DNA of 64,000 nucleotides, taken from positions 1-64,000 of the forward strand of contig JAQFVV010000969.1 of assembly GCA_028023455.1 (NCBI GenBank), in the 5' to 3' direction. Position 1 is the stretch's first letter, and the number at the start of each line of letters is the position of its first letter. Below the pieces are notes generated by a model. It saw only the letters and a program-made list of their open reading frames with translations, did no database searches and was not told the DNA's origin. Shown here one piece after another: positions 42,591 through 55,100 of the stretch. The position numbers were made by a program, and so were the translations under genes. The DNA is from Epiperipatus broadwayi. Lineage: Eukaryota > Onychophora > Udeonychophora > Euonychophora > Peripatidae.

Positions 42591-43573
42591 GTCCTCTTTC
42601 TCAAATCATAAAAATGCATGTGAGATTTAAAATCGGTTTTATCGTATTCTTTCTCCTCATATTTAAATTCTATTGGTTGAGAAGTTTTAAAATTTATTTT
42701 CTCTTCCGATAGTTTCTTCCAAATGTTGTTAATCTTCTTGAACTCACACCTTTCATTTATGCTCTTGGGCTTTTTAAAAATCTCTATAGCTTCTCTTAGC
42801 AATCTCTGGTCATATTGTTTAATTTTTGCTAAAATATTTGTTTTTTCAAAATTGATATCATGATTTGTTAATTTAATATGAGAATAAATAGCTGATGAAT
42901 TGGATTTTTCTCTCACTGCCAGAATGTGTTCTTCCTTTCTAATATTTATTCTACGATTAGTCTGTCCTATATATGTATGTGGACAGACCCTACATGGAAT
43001 TTCATACACACTATGACACTCCAAAGCAATTTTATCTTTAGGAAGAGGAAATATTTCACTAATTTTTTTATAAGTAGTGTAAATTGTGTGAATAATATTA
43101 TTCTTTAAAATGTTACCAATTCTATCACTTACTCCTTTAATATTTGGCAAAATTGTCTTAATTTTTGATGTATCAAAATCTTTTTTCTTTTGATATGTAT
43201 AAGCCCTATTAATAATTTTGTAATTAAAACCATTATGAAGACGCATTTTATTAATAGCAAAAAGGTCCCGGTGAAAATGGCTATCATCAGAAAGTCTCTT
43301 TGTTCTATCCAATTATGTCTTTGCCACTGAAAATAGTTGTGCAGGATGGTGATGAGAGGAAAAATGCAGATATCTCCCAGTGTGTGTTGGTTTTTTATAT
43401 ATACCATGGGATAAAGAACCATCTTCCCTTCTTTCAATCAAAACATCTAAAAAAGGTAATTGATTATTATTTTCTATTTCCATGGTAAATTTAATATTGT
43501 TGTGAAGAGAGTTTAAAAAATAAAAAAAGTCATCAAGAGCATGCTTACCATGAGGCCAAATGAAGCGATTCAA
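42584..43573 (-). pseudogene. PLE RT C-terminus and GIY-YIG endonuclease, minus copy, one stop codon
   Basis: A single reading frame runs from about 43565 to 42584, broken by one stop near 43312 (the plus copy has TTA where this has TAA). The N-terminal part starts at [13 protein letters not shown], after the RT catalytic motif, and continues [19 protein letters not shown] and [16 protein letters not shown], the RT thumb region typical of PLEs. The 242-residue remainder holds the GIY-YIG nuclease: VYEIPCRVC followed by HTYIGQTNRR, R-KEEH, and a terminal DLRKRTL. GIY-YIG nucleases nick DNA for PLE integration. The stop TGA overlaps the start of the hammerhead-like motif. The catalytic RT box is missing through truncation. 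Confidence 0.85.
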
Positions 43574-43590
43574 GTTTTAAAAAAAATATT

Positions 43591-44788
43591 CAGTTGCCTA
43601 ATTTTGCTGTGGTTTTGATTGAACACTGCTTATCAATACATTTTTTGTTTTTGATGAGCAGATGTATAAACAAACATCAGGTCTAGCTATGGGTTTACCA
43701 ATTTCTCCAGCATTAGCTTCTATTGTTATGGAGGATTTGGAAAATAAAATTTTGACTTTAGCAGTTAAAAAACCATCTATATGGCTGAGAGATGTTGATA
43801 ATACCTTTGTTATTTGGCCTCATGGTAAGCATGCTCTTGATGACTTTTTTAATTTTTTAAACTCTCTTCACAACAATATTAAATTTACCATGGAAATAGA
43901 AAATAATAATCAATTACCTTTTTTAGATGTTTTGATTGAAAGAAGGGAAGATGGTTCTTTATCCCATGGTATATATAAAAAACCAACACACACTGGGAGA
44001 TATCTGCATTTTTCTTCTCATCACCATCTTGCACAACTATTTTCAGTGGCAAAGACATTATTGGATAGAACAAAGAGACTTTCTGATGATAGCCATTTTC
44101 ACCAGAACCTTTTTGCTACTAATAAAATGCTTCTTCATAATGGTTTTAATTACAAAATTATTAATAGGGCTTATACATAACAAAAGAAAAAAGATTTTGA
44201 TACATCAAAAATTAAGACAATTTTGCCATATATTAAAGGAATAACTGATAGAATTGGTAACATTTTAAAGAATAATAATATTCACACAATTTACACTACT
44301 TATAAAAAAATTAGTGAAATATTTCCTCTTCCTAAAGATAAAATTGTTTTGGAGTGTCATGGTGTGTATGAAATTCCATGTAGGGTCTGTCCACATACAT
44401 ATATAGGACAGACTAATCATAGAAAAATATTAGAAAGGAAGAACACATTGTCGCAGTGAGAGAAAAATCCAATTCATCAGCTATTTATTCTCATATTAAA
44501 TTAACAAATCATGATATCAATTTTGAAAAAACAAATATTTTAGCAAAAATTGAACAATATGACCAGAGATTGCTAAGACAAGCTATAGAGATTTTTAAAA
44601 GGCCCAAGAGCATAAATGAAAGGTGTGAGTTAAAGAAGATTAACAACATTTGGAAAAAACTATTGGAAGAGAAAATAAATTTTAAAACTTCTCAACCAAT
44701 AGAATTTAAATATGAGGATAAAGAAAATGATAAAAACGATTTTAATTCTCACATGCATTCTTATGATTTGAGAAAGAGGACGCTCTGA
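43591..44788 (+). pseudogene. PLE reverse transcriptase fragment and GIY-YIG endonuclease, plus copy, broken
   Basis: RT homology starts near 43591 (QLPNFAVVLIEHC), with a frame slip near 43650, then MYKQTSGLAMGLPISPALAS (the G-x-PxSP box). The catalytic site, normally YVDD in PLEs, reads DVDN (43791-43802), so the RT is dead. The [13 protein letters not shown] and [11 protein letters not shown] blocks follow. A stop at 44178 (TAA for TAT of the minus copy) and a single-base frame change near 44423 (HRKILERK against RRINIRKEEH) split the nuclease part. YIGQT and the C-terminal LRKRTL end are present. The 5' RT domain, including its N-terminal half, is missing. Confidence 0.85.
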
Positions 44789-44821
44789 GGAAAGTACTTG
44801 ATATTGTACTGAAACGTCAGC
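44782..44821 (+). ncRNA. Hammerhead-ribozyme-like motif, PLE family 1, plus copy
   Basis: GCU (44782-44784), CUGAGGA (44785-44791), A, stem II AGUAC-UUGAUAUU-GUACU, GAAAC (44811-44815), GUC (44816-44818), AGC. Compared with the minus copy, the G of the G-U closing pair is A here, giving A-U, so pairing is kept. It overlaps the last codons and stop of the nuclease frame. Confidence 0.6.
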
Positions 44822-44880
44822 ATTTAGCTTTTTCACTACATGGAATATCCCGCAAATAGTAATAATAATATGACATATAT

Positions 44881-46119
44881 ATATATATAACAGTTATGAC
44901 TTGTTTGTTGATATGTAGTCATCATGATAGCACACAGTAATTTAGATGATGTGGTGATGACCTGAGGTGAAGTCAGTATCTAAGCAACCAAGTATTGGAA
45001 AGCGAGAATATAATTTTACTACTTCAAATTATTGCATAATATTATTATGTGACATCAACAACAATCATGAATTTGTGCAACAATGGGCATCTACATTGAT
45101 ATGAAAAGAAGTTGAAAATGTAAATTTGCTAAACAATGTAAATGTGGTTGAGTATATAATCAAATCTAAGTTATTTCTGTTCTTTTTCAGATTTTATCAA
45201 GTGTTATTACAATAGCAGACAGCAAAAAGCTTAATATTGAACCTTAATAGGATGGACAATGTGTTCAGAGATAGTATCTATTCTGCATAGGATTTACAAG
45301 CACTGAACATTAAAACACATTTTTATCATTGTTTGAAATAGTAAAGATCAATAAACATTAGCAGCATAATCAAAGGATTAAATTAATTCTATGATGACAA
45401 TCTAAGACAGAAAACTGTGCAATCAAAAAAATGGGGAATATTATAAAGCAGGCACATACTAATAAGTGCTGGTATAAAATTTCCTTCATGTAAAATCACT
45501 CAATACTAATCATAAGCTGAAAAAGATTTATTTTTTTTATAAACAAGCAATGTGTATTGGCTAGACAAATATGTCATAGGATAGGGTGTTGTCTTAATTG
45601 ATAGAGAGCATGATGCTGTAACTCATATGTGTAAATGATGCCTAGAAAAACACAAACTTAAAGTGCCTGGAAGGATCTCAAAAGGAGAGTGCTGTCTGAA
45701 GTTGAAACAACTTTGTAAGCATTACCAGAGAATCTGGAGAATGATGGAGGAATCATCATGATGGATTTTATCCAAAAAGACATTGATATATAAACTATAA
45801 ACTTTAATCAGGGAGATTGGAACAAAATCAAAATTATCATGTATTATTTTATTTTACTTTATACATTTATAGAATTATGCTTTTATTATTGCAACACTTG
45901 GAAATGTCAGTGTGGTTGCAATAAGGAGAGTTCATTTCATAAGAAGCAACATTGTGTGGGATGAAGTTTTATTAACCTTTTATAATTTTAGTAAGCAATT
46001 TTACATTATTTGCCCAATTCATCACCTGGTGAATTTTTCGCAAGTATTTTATGTTAAAATGTGTATTTTTCTGTATATTTAATTATATAAAAAAATTGTT
46101 CAAAAATTATTATAAATGG
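44881..46119. other. AT-rich non-coding DNA, nothing recognised
   Basis: No coding frame with domain character and no repeat relation was found. Confidence 0.5.
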
Positions 46120-46775
46120 CAGTTAATGAAAAAAAAATCTTAAAATAAGCATAAGTTTCACCCTGACTTGTTCAGCCATTGTTCATAGACCATGCAGGAA
46201 AACATTCAGCATATTAATACATTGTTTAAAGAAAATCACCCTAATGATGTAAAATTTGCATTTTAAATAAAATTTAGTTTCTATTTTACAATAGTTTACT
46301 CTACATTGATTGGGTATTGAGAATTATTAATAACTTGTTTTGACTAGAAATGCATTATTTTCAAAAATATAATGTTATATTAGCAGCTAATGTGAAAATG
46401 GCCTTAAGCTATGTACAATTCTATCTTCTACATAAGCAATAAATATTCAAAAAATTTATATTTTTAAATATAATTCATTAAATATAAGAAAAATAATTAA
46501 ATATTCATTCAATATTTTTAAAATAATCAGAAATAATTAATATTTTGTTGCTATTATAAACTGAAAATAATCTTTCTAAAATGATGACATGTAATGTTTT
46601 TGTTTTGATTATGATCTATTTTTTTTTAATATTTATAGAAACAAACTGTGAACATTTAAAATTTATTTCAGTAGTAAATAAAAATATCTATGAAATGAAG
46701 TCAAATTTATTAATTTTTAATAAATAATAATCATTTATTTTTATATTTTATGTTGATGGTAGATACAAAGAAAAA
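46120..46775 (-). repeat. Dispersed repeat family B, copy 2 (inverted)
   Basis: The reverse complement matches 30790-31540: CATCAACATAAAATAT, CTACTGAAATAAATTTTAAA, TTACATGTCAT, TATTTTTGAAAATA, TAGCAGCTAA-like sequence, CTGAATGTTTTCCTGC and TTATTTTAAG. Spacing is similar, with small gaps. No ORF. Confidence 0.75.
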
Positions 46776-49526
46776 TGTGAGAAAATAATATATTTGAGTG
46801 TAGGATGCACTAAAAAAAAATATGCTAGAAAATGTTTTTTTTTTTTAATTTTTGTTTGTATATAAAATGTAGATTCATTTCCTGCATAGTGACTTGACTT
46901 TCAATAGTCATCATCATCTTGGAGTATAGAATGAGGTAAAAAAATTCTTGTTTTTCTGTATTAATTTGCAATAACAAGGGCATGACAGAATTTACATTAA
47001 ATGTTTATTTGTTTATGTTCAACTAACAATTTCTACATTTTTTTTTTTTGATTAGGTATGCACGATCAACATAGTAGATGTCTTTTTTCTATCAACATCA
47101 GAAACTTGTGCATATGTGGCAGGGGTCATAAAGATGATTTTTCCAGCAGAAATTGGATCATGGATCTACTGGTCACATTGAAATGAAATCTTGTATTAGT
47201 TAGCTTTGGGATCATTATGAAAATGAAATAATATTTTTTTATTTTATTTATGTATTTTAGTCAATCTCTTGATTTTATATATAGAGAGTGTCTTAATCTA
47301 CCAGGGACATGGGTTGGTAATGGACATTTTAAACAGTGGAATGTAGAGATGCATATGGGACACTTTTAAGCACATATTTTGTTATGTGAATAGAAATTCA
47401 ATTTTTATCTGTTATTAATAAATTTTGCTAATTTGTTTTAAATCAAATTGGTCTGTGGTTTATCACACTCATTTATACACTCACTCATTAATTTAATTGA
47501 TTAAATATATAGATGTACACATATACATATTACTATAACACATAATACTGAAGTTGGGTGGATACATTTGAGGTCATGAAAACTAAGTTGTTACATATGG
47601 TAAATTTACTCATGAAATGAGCCAAAGGCATTATTCTTTTTGTGCTCAAGTACTGAGGTGTAATAAAATCTGAAAGAGGAGTGAGGTTTGAATAAGCTAG
47701 CCTAAATCCTATCTAGATTTAATGAATAAATCAAGAGACAGCCCATTGAAGATGGATATGTTCATTGGTTAGTTACTTTATCATGACATTTGCAGCATTC
47801 TACCAGAAGACTTTAGGTCTTCCAGTAGTTAGATGTATTCCCCCTCTTCTGGTGGAAAAATTGGACCCATACAGTTTGTAACAAATTTGCTTAGAATTAA
47901 TTTAATTTAAAGTGTTAAATAGGGACTTTATTTTAGATATTTTTTCCCTTCTCAGATAATCCCCACATTAATTCCTTTTATTAAAATGTTTCTTTCTGCA
48001 GTTTCTATATAAAATCCTCCTGATATTCTTGTTGCATTCACCTCTTGTAAATTCTCACCAACATATAGGCTTCAGTGAGAGAATTATAAAATATGTTTAA
48101 AAAATTTATCTAATGATATTTTAAATTTTGTATATTATGACAAAGACATTTATTTTAAATAAATATCCAGTGTTTGTATGACAGTGATGTTACACTTTAA
48201 TAAAAAAAAACATTAAAAATACTATTATTATCATAAGAGGGATGAAGAACTAATGAACCTTATAAAATATGAATATATTAATTGAAAAAAATAAATAAAT
48301 GCTTATTTATAGATAGAATATGTAAAAACAAATAGTTAAGACAAATTAAAAAAAAAATTATACATATAAAAGAAAGTCATTTCTTTTTTATAATAGATAT
48401 AAAGTACCTAGGACTGTTTTTGAAAGTAATTGATAACCAAATTGTATATTTTGTTGTTGTTTAAAAATTAGATGAAGAGTGATTGGATCAGTTCAATTGC
48501 CTTTTGTTGCAGGTTATCTATAAGACAATGTTCTTTCTTAATGAATAAAATAAAAGTTTATTGTTAATTATTTATTTAAAATTTCCTAATTTATTATGAT
48601 TGTCCTTAACTAAATGTATAGTCTGTATTAAATAAGATTTCAAAAACTTCAATAGAACAATGTTATTCATTAATATATTTTATTAATATCTCTACCTATA
48701 CTGTTTATTTATATAATTATGATTTATTTCAATCTTATTAATAAGTAATATTGCTAATAAGTGTTGAAAACTCTCCATACAGTAAAACCACAAAGTACAT
48801 GCAGAGTAATCAAGTGATGTAAAAAGTTTTGTGCAATATATACCTATCATGTGCCTATCATTCAATATCACCAGAGTGTTTTCTAGCTTATTGCTTTTAT
48901 CAGTCAAAAGCCAAGGGTTTTAGTGCATTTCACCAAGATATTAATATATAATGTGACCATTCAGTAGCCACTTTTTACCAATTAACTAAAAAACTAGGAG
49001 TACAGGATAAAATCACAATAATTGTTTCAATCCAAGGTGATTTTATTGTCTAGGCATCTAGAAAATAATTGACATGATCATCTATAGATTTTGGTATCTT
49101 TGGTTTTTTCCCAAACCATAGTCACCCTTATCACATGGAAAGGATAGGTAGAAAACCATCACAGATCATGTGAGCACCATTTCATATGCTTACTGAAGCA
49201 GTCAATCTGAGATTCAAATTGTGTTTCACAGTCCTATCCAAACCCCCACCATGAAACCGAATTCAAATTCAGTCCCTGTGCTAATATACACTCCTATATA
49301 ATCTAATTTGTTGTATTTCCTTTTAAAATAACTATGAAAAAGATAGTTAATAATATTTTAACTTAATAATAAAAAAAATAAACAACATTTCATATAATTT
49401 TAATGGTCATATATATGCGTAAATAACGTATATAGAATTGGTGAAAAAGATTGTGTATAAAATATTTATTGAATTCATTTGTTATATTATCATATATATT
49501 TAAAATTATATCTAATATTTAGTTTA

Positions 49527-49528
<2 letters not shown>
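46776..49528. other. AT-rich non-coding DNA, nothing recognised
   Basis: Scattered short open frames without motifs. No gene is supported. Confidence 0.5.

Positions 49529-49618
<90 letters not shown>
49529..49618. repeat. (TA)n microsatellite
   Basis: An AT dinucleotide run of about 90 bp. Confidence 0.97.
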
Positions 49619-49621
<3 letters not shown>

Positions 49622-50759
49622 CAGGTGGTTACAGTATGATGCAATCTGCTTGGAAGTTTCTAGAAGCATTCCAAGTATTAATTTTAAAAAAATGCATTAG
49701 TATTATTAAAACAGTAAATCCATTATCAATCTTATTAAATCAATTCAACTTTCATTAATGAAAATTTATCATTTAGTAAAATCTATTTCTAGCTTAGAAA
49801 TAGATTTTGGAACAACCGTTTAGAAACATATCGACCCAATTGCATTGCTTTGTATCACCTTCAGAAGAAAAGGTGAATTTCTCATGTAAAAACCATCTGT
49901 AGTAGCATTATTCATCACCCAAGTTTATAGATTTTAAAAGCATTCCTAAGATTATCAGGGGTCACATAAAAATAACTGAAATTTAGTCAAAGGGGTTCAG
50001 TATCTAAATTTGTAAAATCCATGTCACTCAAAATTTTAATATATCACCTGCTGAGTGGTAGAGAAAAAGAACATTTTCTGACTGTTCCTGAACCACCTCC
50101 TGCCAGCATGCCACTCTACCATTAAATTTTCATAAACTAATATGCTCTATCTTAAAGACTGATCTGGAAGCCTGCAACCTCCTTCCAAACATGATAAGAA
50201 GGACATTCATTCTTAAAATAAGCCACAGTAAAATCTGGACTTCACAAAGATTGAAAGTAAAACCTTTAAAATGACACCCTTCTGTTCTCTCCAATAATTT
50301 TCAAGTATAATCCAGACTTTAATATTTAAAATCTTATACATTCTATAATTTGTTGCTCTTCTTGTTAAATTTATAAATCAATAAATAATATGAATTCTTT
50401 TAATTAACCTCTTCAATGTTTATACTATTAGCAGTTTGGACATTTAATCGTTAAACGCAAAATTTGCAGTTACTAAAACAATTTTGCTTTCTCCAGGATG
50501 ACAAAATATGCTGCTATACATTTTATAACCAACCATATGTCATGCTAGTTGAACACTAAAGGATGAACCCACACCTGCCAACTCTCCTTTAATCCTGCCA
50601 TGAACACCTAAAAAAAACAAGACCCCATTGCCTCTACCTTGCAATTGTCAAAGGACCTGAAAATGGACTAAAATAAATGTGTGCACTCTACGCAATTCCA
50701 AATTTGCTTTCAATTTTTGTTTATTGGAGAGTGATGAGTAAGTTTTTTTATGCCTAACT
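49619..50759. other. Unrecognised, partly less AT-rich sequence
   Basis: It lies upstream of family A copy 2 and, like 33600-34010 upstream of copy 1, is somewhat richer in G and C. It may belong to the same larger repeat, but I could not align the two by eye. Confidence 0.4.
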
Positions 50760-51795
50760 TTTATAAATGCTTTAGCAGTCATGTATATTTTAAATGCTTA
50801 CTTGCAATTATTTTAGTAGCCAATAATAAATTTTAAATACTGTGTCAGCACTTTTGCAAACAACCAAAATTGGCTGGTGACATTAGTGTCTTAGTTTTAT
50901 GCAGGTAGAGATTTCGGTTCTTCTTTCTTATGTCTCTGAAAGTGGAAACAGGAATTGTTTTTTTTTTTTTACTTTTTAATTTTATAAGTCACCAGCATGA
51001 AGATAATATTTACCCCTTTGTTAATTACAGGTGAGAGAGACTTTTGCTGCTAAAGTCTTTAAAGCTTTAATATTTTTGTACTCATGTGCACTCTCCGATA
51101 GATTTATTTTTATATTTATGTGTGGCTTTAAATTTATCAGAGTGTGTACTCAGAATTTGTTTTGTAAGTTTATTTTTCTTGAAATACTTGGGCAGAATAA
51201 ACTGCTTTTTTAATTATTTGCTTGTCTTTTATTGAGACCTTTAATTTAGATACTTAGAGTAGTTTTTCGCCTATCATTTGGTTAGGATTCGCCATTTTTA
51301 ATTCTTTGTTTTGCTTTCATTTTAAATCATATTTTTCAGGTGTTCTCGGGGTAAATCAATCATCTTTATTTTAAATGTAATAAAAGGTGCAGCCTCTATA
51401 GCATATGACATTCATGGTCTTGATACATTTTTCAGGCCGCAAAAAGCTTGCTGGCACTGGTTATGTTGATTTATTTCAAAAACGTATTGTTTAAGTATCT
51501 GAATTGAGAAACCAATGTTTGGGTGAATTCTCTGCTGAATAAAATTGCTTTCTCCATTTATAATTTGTTATTAGAAGATCAGTAGGTCTGCCAGAGCATT
51601 GTGTTTAGTCTTTCTAGTACACGCCTGAGCTAATCCTATTTGTTAAATTAGAAACTTTTCTTATAAGTCTTCTCTTAATAAAATTTTTAAAATTTGTGTA
51701 AACTTAATTTGGCTGACGTTTGTCTTAGTGCTTTTGTGTCTCAATTATCTAAACAATTTTAAGATCTTTTGTTGCTCCCTGAGTATAGTTGGCAC
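50760..51795 (+). repeat. Dispersed repeat family A, copy 2
   Basis: Collinear with 34270-34990; longer by insertions, notably between 51230 and 51640. Shared landmarks are CAGGTGAGAGA at 51029, TACTCATGTGCACTCTC at about 51079, AACTTAATTTGGCTGA near 51700 and GCTCCCTGAGTATAGT near 51775. No ORF. Confidence 0.75.
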
Positions 51796-51828
51796 AAACC
51801 ATCATCATCATCCATTCTGATCACAGTA

Positions 51829-51890
51829 AATATTTTTTACAGATATGTAGTGATCTGGTGGCACCCTCTGTGATCAGAATAGATTGAGTG
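51829..51890. repeat. Short inverted repeat ATTCTGATCACA
   Basis: ATTCTGATCACA and its reverse complement TGTGATCAGAAT flank about 40 bp, between family A copy 2 and a (TA)n run. The role is unknown. Confidence 0.65.
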
Positions 51891-51899
51891 TCTGGTACA

Positions 51900-51934
<35 letters not shown>

Positions 51935-52113
51935 AACAAAAAACAATTTAAAAACTTGCTAACACTTGTATTTATGCCAACAGATGGCGTTCTAAAAAAA
52001 CACCATCAAGCGTATGTTTACACAAACGTCAGAGCATGCATGCTCTGACATTTGTGTAAACATACGCTTGACGGTGTTTTTGGTAGAATGCCATCTGTTG
52101 ACATATATATATA
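51900..52113. mobile_element. Zero-spacer palindrome of about 130 bp flanked by TA runs
   Basis: The arms 51976-52038 and 52039-52104 are inverted copies meeting at GAGCATGCATGCTC with no spacer. They share CCAACAGATGGC, CACCATCAAGCG and GTATGTTTACAC with few mismatches. TA runs lie at 51900-51934 and from 52102. A foldback or MITE-type element, or a terminal palindrome of an unseen element, would fit. Confidence 0.75.
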
Positions 52114-55100
52114 ATATTAAAAAAATATTTGTTACATCAAATTAAATTTAAATTAAATTATGATGGTAATATAAGGTATTTAAAAAATTGTATAGAGAGT
52201 CACTTTCATTAATTCGAATGAATTTTGGAAATAAGATGCTGAAGGAATCACTTTGATGGAGTCTTGACATAGTCAATCTCTCTAGGATAGAATAGAATCC
52301 CATGATATTTTTGGTGTTATTTATACCTCCACTCAATTTCCCGTGAGAACTAGCATTGCTATTGAATTTCTACACCTCAGGGCAGGCACAAATCTTAATC
52401 TCCCACTCAATCTAATTTAAGAATTCTAACAAGGGATGATTGAAACGAAAACAACTACACAAAATTAAATCTCTGCTTTTAGAATGAGTTTACAATGATT
52501 AAAATAAAAGCAACAGGAGTGTAATTAGCTAGCCAGCTTGTTTTTAATCAAATTGATTTTAAAAAAAAGTAAAAACAAGTGTTAAAATGATCTTTTTTAA
52601 AATATAAATGAGTAAGTGTTTTAATATGCATATTTTTTTTTTTTTAAATAATAAAAAAATTTAACATTAGATAAAATTTAACAAAAGTTAAGTTTTTAAT
52701 TTTGGCAGTAAAATCCTTAAATCGGACATCCATCTGGTTCAATATATATATATATTGTAACTGATGGAATTTGATGAACGCCGGTGATGGTTAGGATGAT
52801 CAATCTGATCTGAAAAAAATCTAAAATCTAATTTAAATTAATCTAGTCTAGCTCAATCCGGTCACCATTATGTAATAAAGCATCACAAAGCACAAATAAT
52901 CTCACTTAAAGTCTAATTTGTTTAAGCTATATGTGAAATGAAAGAATAATGAGATTATCTGCTCCAGACATCAACAAATCCATCACAATTACAACATAAA
53001 CTGCACTGAGCAATGAACTCACATATCATTGCCCTAAACAATAATACATGATTGGGCTAACTATTTCATTAGCAATCTAATGAAAATCAAATCCAATTAA
53101 TAACTAAAGCAGATTCCAATATATATTTTATTAACCTATTATTATTGTAGTAATTTAAATCTACTTCATTATTTAATGACGCTGCATTTTATCCTAACGG
53201 ATAAGCTTCTAAATTCCTATAATTGTATTTTAACAAATCGTTTTTTTTTATGTAGGCTCTATTTAAATATTTAAACAAAATAATATTTGAACCAAACATA
53301 TATCTAATTTAATAAACGTTAAATAGAAAGTATAAACATTCGTTCGTATCTTTCATATTATTCTTTCTACTCTAATATTCAATCAATAATTTTCTATAGA
53401 AATCAACTAACTTTTATATCATTTTATAGACACTTTGAAAATTTATGCACTCCTTTAAATGTTTAAACAAATTAATCTGCGTCTAGTTTATTAAGAAACT
53501 ATAAAGTAATATTTAAATAATTTATTCATTTCTTCCCATAAAGCAATACTCAATTATTGCTTCGTTTATGTGTTAAAACAGAATACTTCACTATAATTTA
53601 TTATCAACACTCTATTAGCTTATTTCTAACTCTACAATGTCCAACCACATTATATAAAAGATATATTAAGTTTCTATTGGATGTTTATTCACCTATGAGT
53701 ATTAATATTATTTATTTGAATCTTTAAACAATTGAATATAAAATTGGTTGGCAATAATTAAAATATATGTGTATAATTTAGATTCATCCCAATCTAAAGA
53801 TAATATTCAAGTAAACGATTCAACATAGTTTGTACCTTTTATTATAGAGATGTAAATATATATATATATATATATATAAGACGAGTTATTCTGAACCATT
53901 GATAAAGTACGATCTATTTAGATTTTTATGACGGAATCAGACAAACATAGAAATGATTGATTTGTAATTGTAAAATAAAATATAACACATAGTATTTGAA
54001 TGCAGAGATAAATATAAAATTCGTATGGGAATAAAATAAAATGTTAATATGCAAACATACCATATCTTATATTTTAGCTCACTTACCAAGCTGAGTTTGA
54101 ACCTTGTCATTTAAATAGCTAAGTCTTCTTATTCAATCCAAATAAAAATAATAATGGAGTCTGGTCATTTGAATCACTCAATTTATTTGATTATATAAAA
54201 GAAAATTGTCAAGATTAATAACAAAATACATTGGAAATTAATTTATATTTCAGATTGATTGAATAAATAAAAAAAAAATGATAAAATTACTGTGTGCATC
54301 TCTAAATGTGTTGCATAAACAATAACGACATAAAAAAATGAATGAATGAATGATTGGAGAGACTTTTGGATATCTTACTGAAAAATGTATATATAACAGA
54401 TACCAAAGATATGCAATAGGATGAGATTGAAGTCTATTTGTTTATCAAAATAATAACAGATAAATGAATATGAAATAATATGATATATTTGAAACACTAT
54501 TTTAATAAATAGTTTAATATTTTATGTTCTTTTCCTATCTCTAACTTATAAATAAAATACTAAAGTTAGTAAAAAAAAATAAATTTAAGACTATATTTAT
54601 GAAAAAGAAATTTCATCGATTAAAAGTTCATTAAGGTAAATGTCTTTTTTTTTCTTTCTGGTACAGCACTTGTTGACAAAACTTTTACTGACACGCATAC
54701 TCTGATGGTTTCACTTTAACAAAATGTATGACAATTTTTTTTAAAAAATAAAAAACAAACAAAGATAAGTCGATTTGTAAAATATCTGGATTGCTTTATA
54801 AATAACCATGGATCTGCCCTTAAAGATTATACAAATAGTTCATGGTTTTTCTTATTTAAAACAGTAATTAGTAAATGTATTTTCAATATTATATGATGAA
54901 ATACATTTCCAAAGCTCTACTTCTTTTATTCAGATTTCCCATCGGTTTATATTATTTGATACACCAACAATGCTTAGCGTTCCTCAATATTTACTACTTA
55001 GTTTAAAACTTCTGTACATAATTTTAATATGTTTTGTATGACCAGCATACACTAAATAATAATAGGTTAATTATAATTACCTATTTTTCAATAAGGTATA

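Larger units (their letters stand above)
42453..44880. mobile_element. Head-to-head pair of Penelope-like elements (RT fragment plus GIY-YIG), 3' ends outwards
   Basis: A minus-strand copy (about 43565 down to 42469) and a plus-strand copy (about 43591 to 44874) face away from each other across a junction of about 25 bp. Both are 5'-truncated inside the RT domain and both end in the same terminal sequence with a hammerhead-like motif, then short (TA)n. The plus copy extends about 150 bp further 5'. The arms share very high similarity, with scattered substitutions and indels. PLEs are known to leave 5'-truncated copies joined to inverted partial copies; this is a clear example. Confidence 0.88.

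Noticed and set aside
43300-44073. Frames on the opposite strands of the PLE pair
   Set aside because: Out-of-frame or antisense readings of the RT and GIY-YIG sequences, duplicated because the locus is an inverted repeat.
52750-53880. Possible LTR starting TGTAACTGATGG
   Set aside because: No matching second LTR, primer-binding site, polypurine tract or gag/pol coding was seen nearby.
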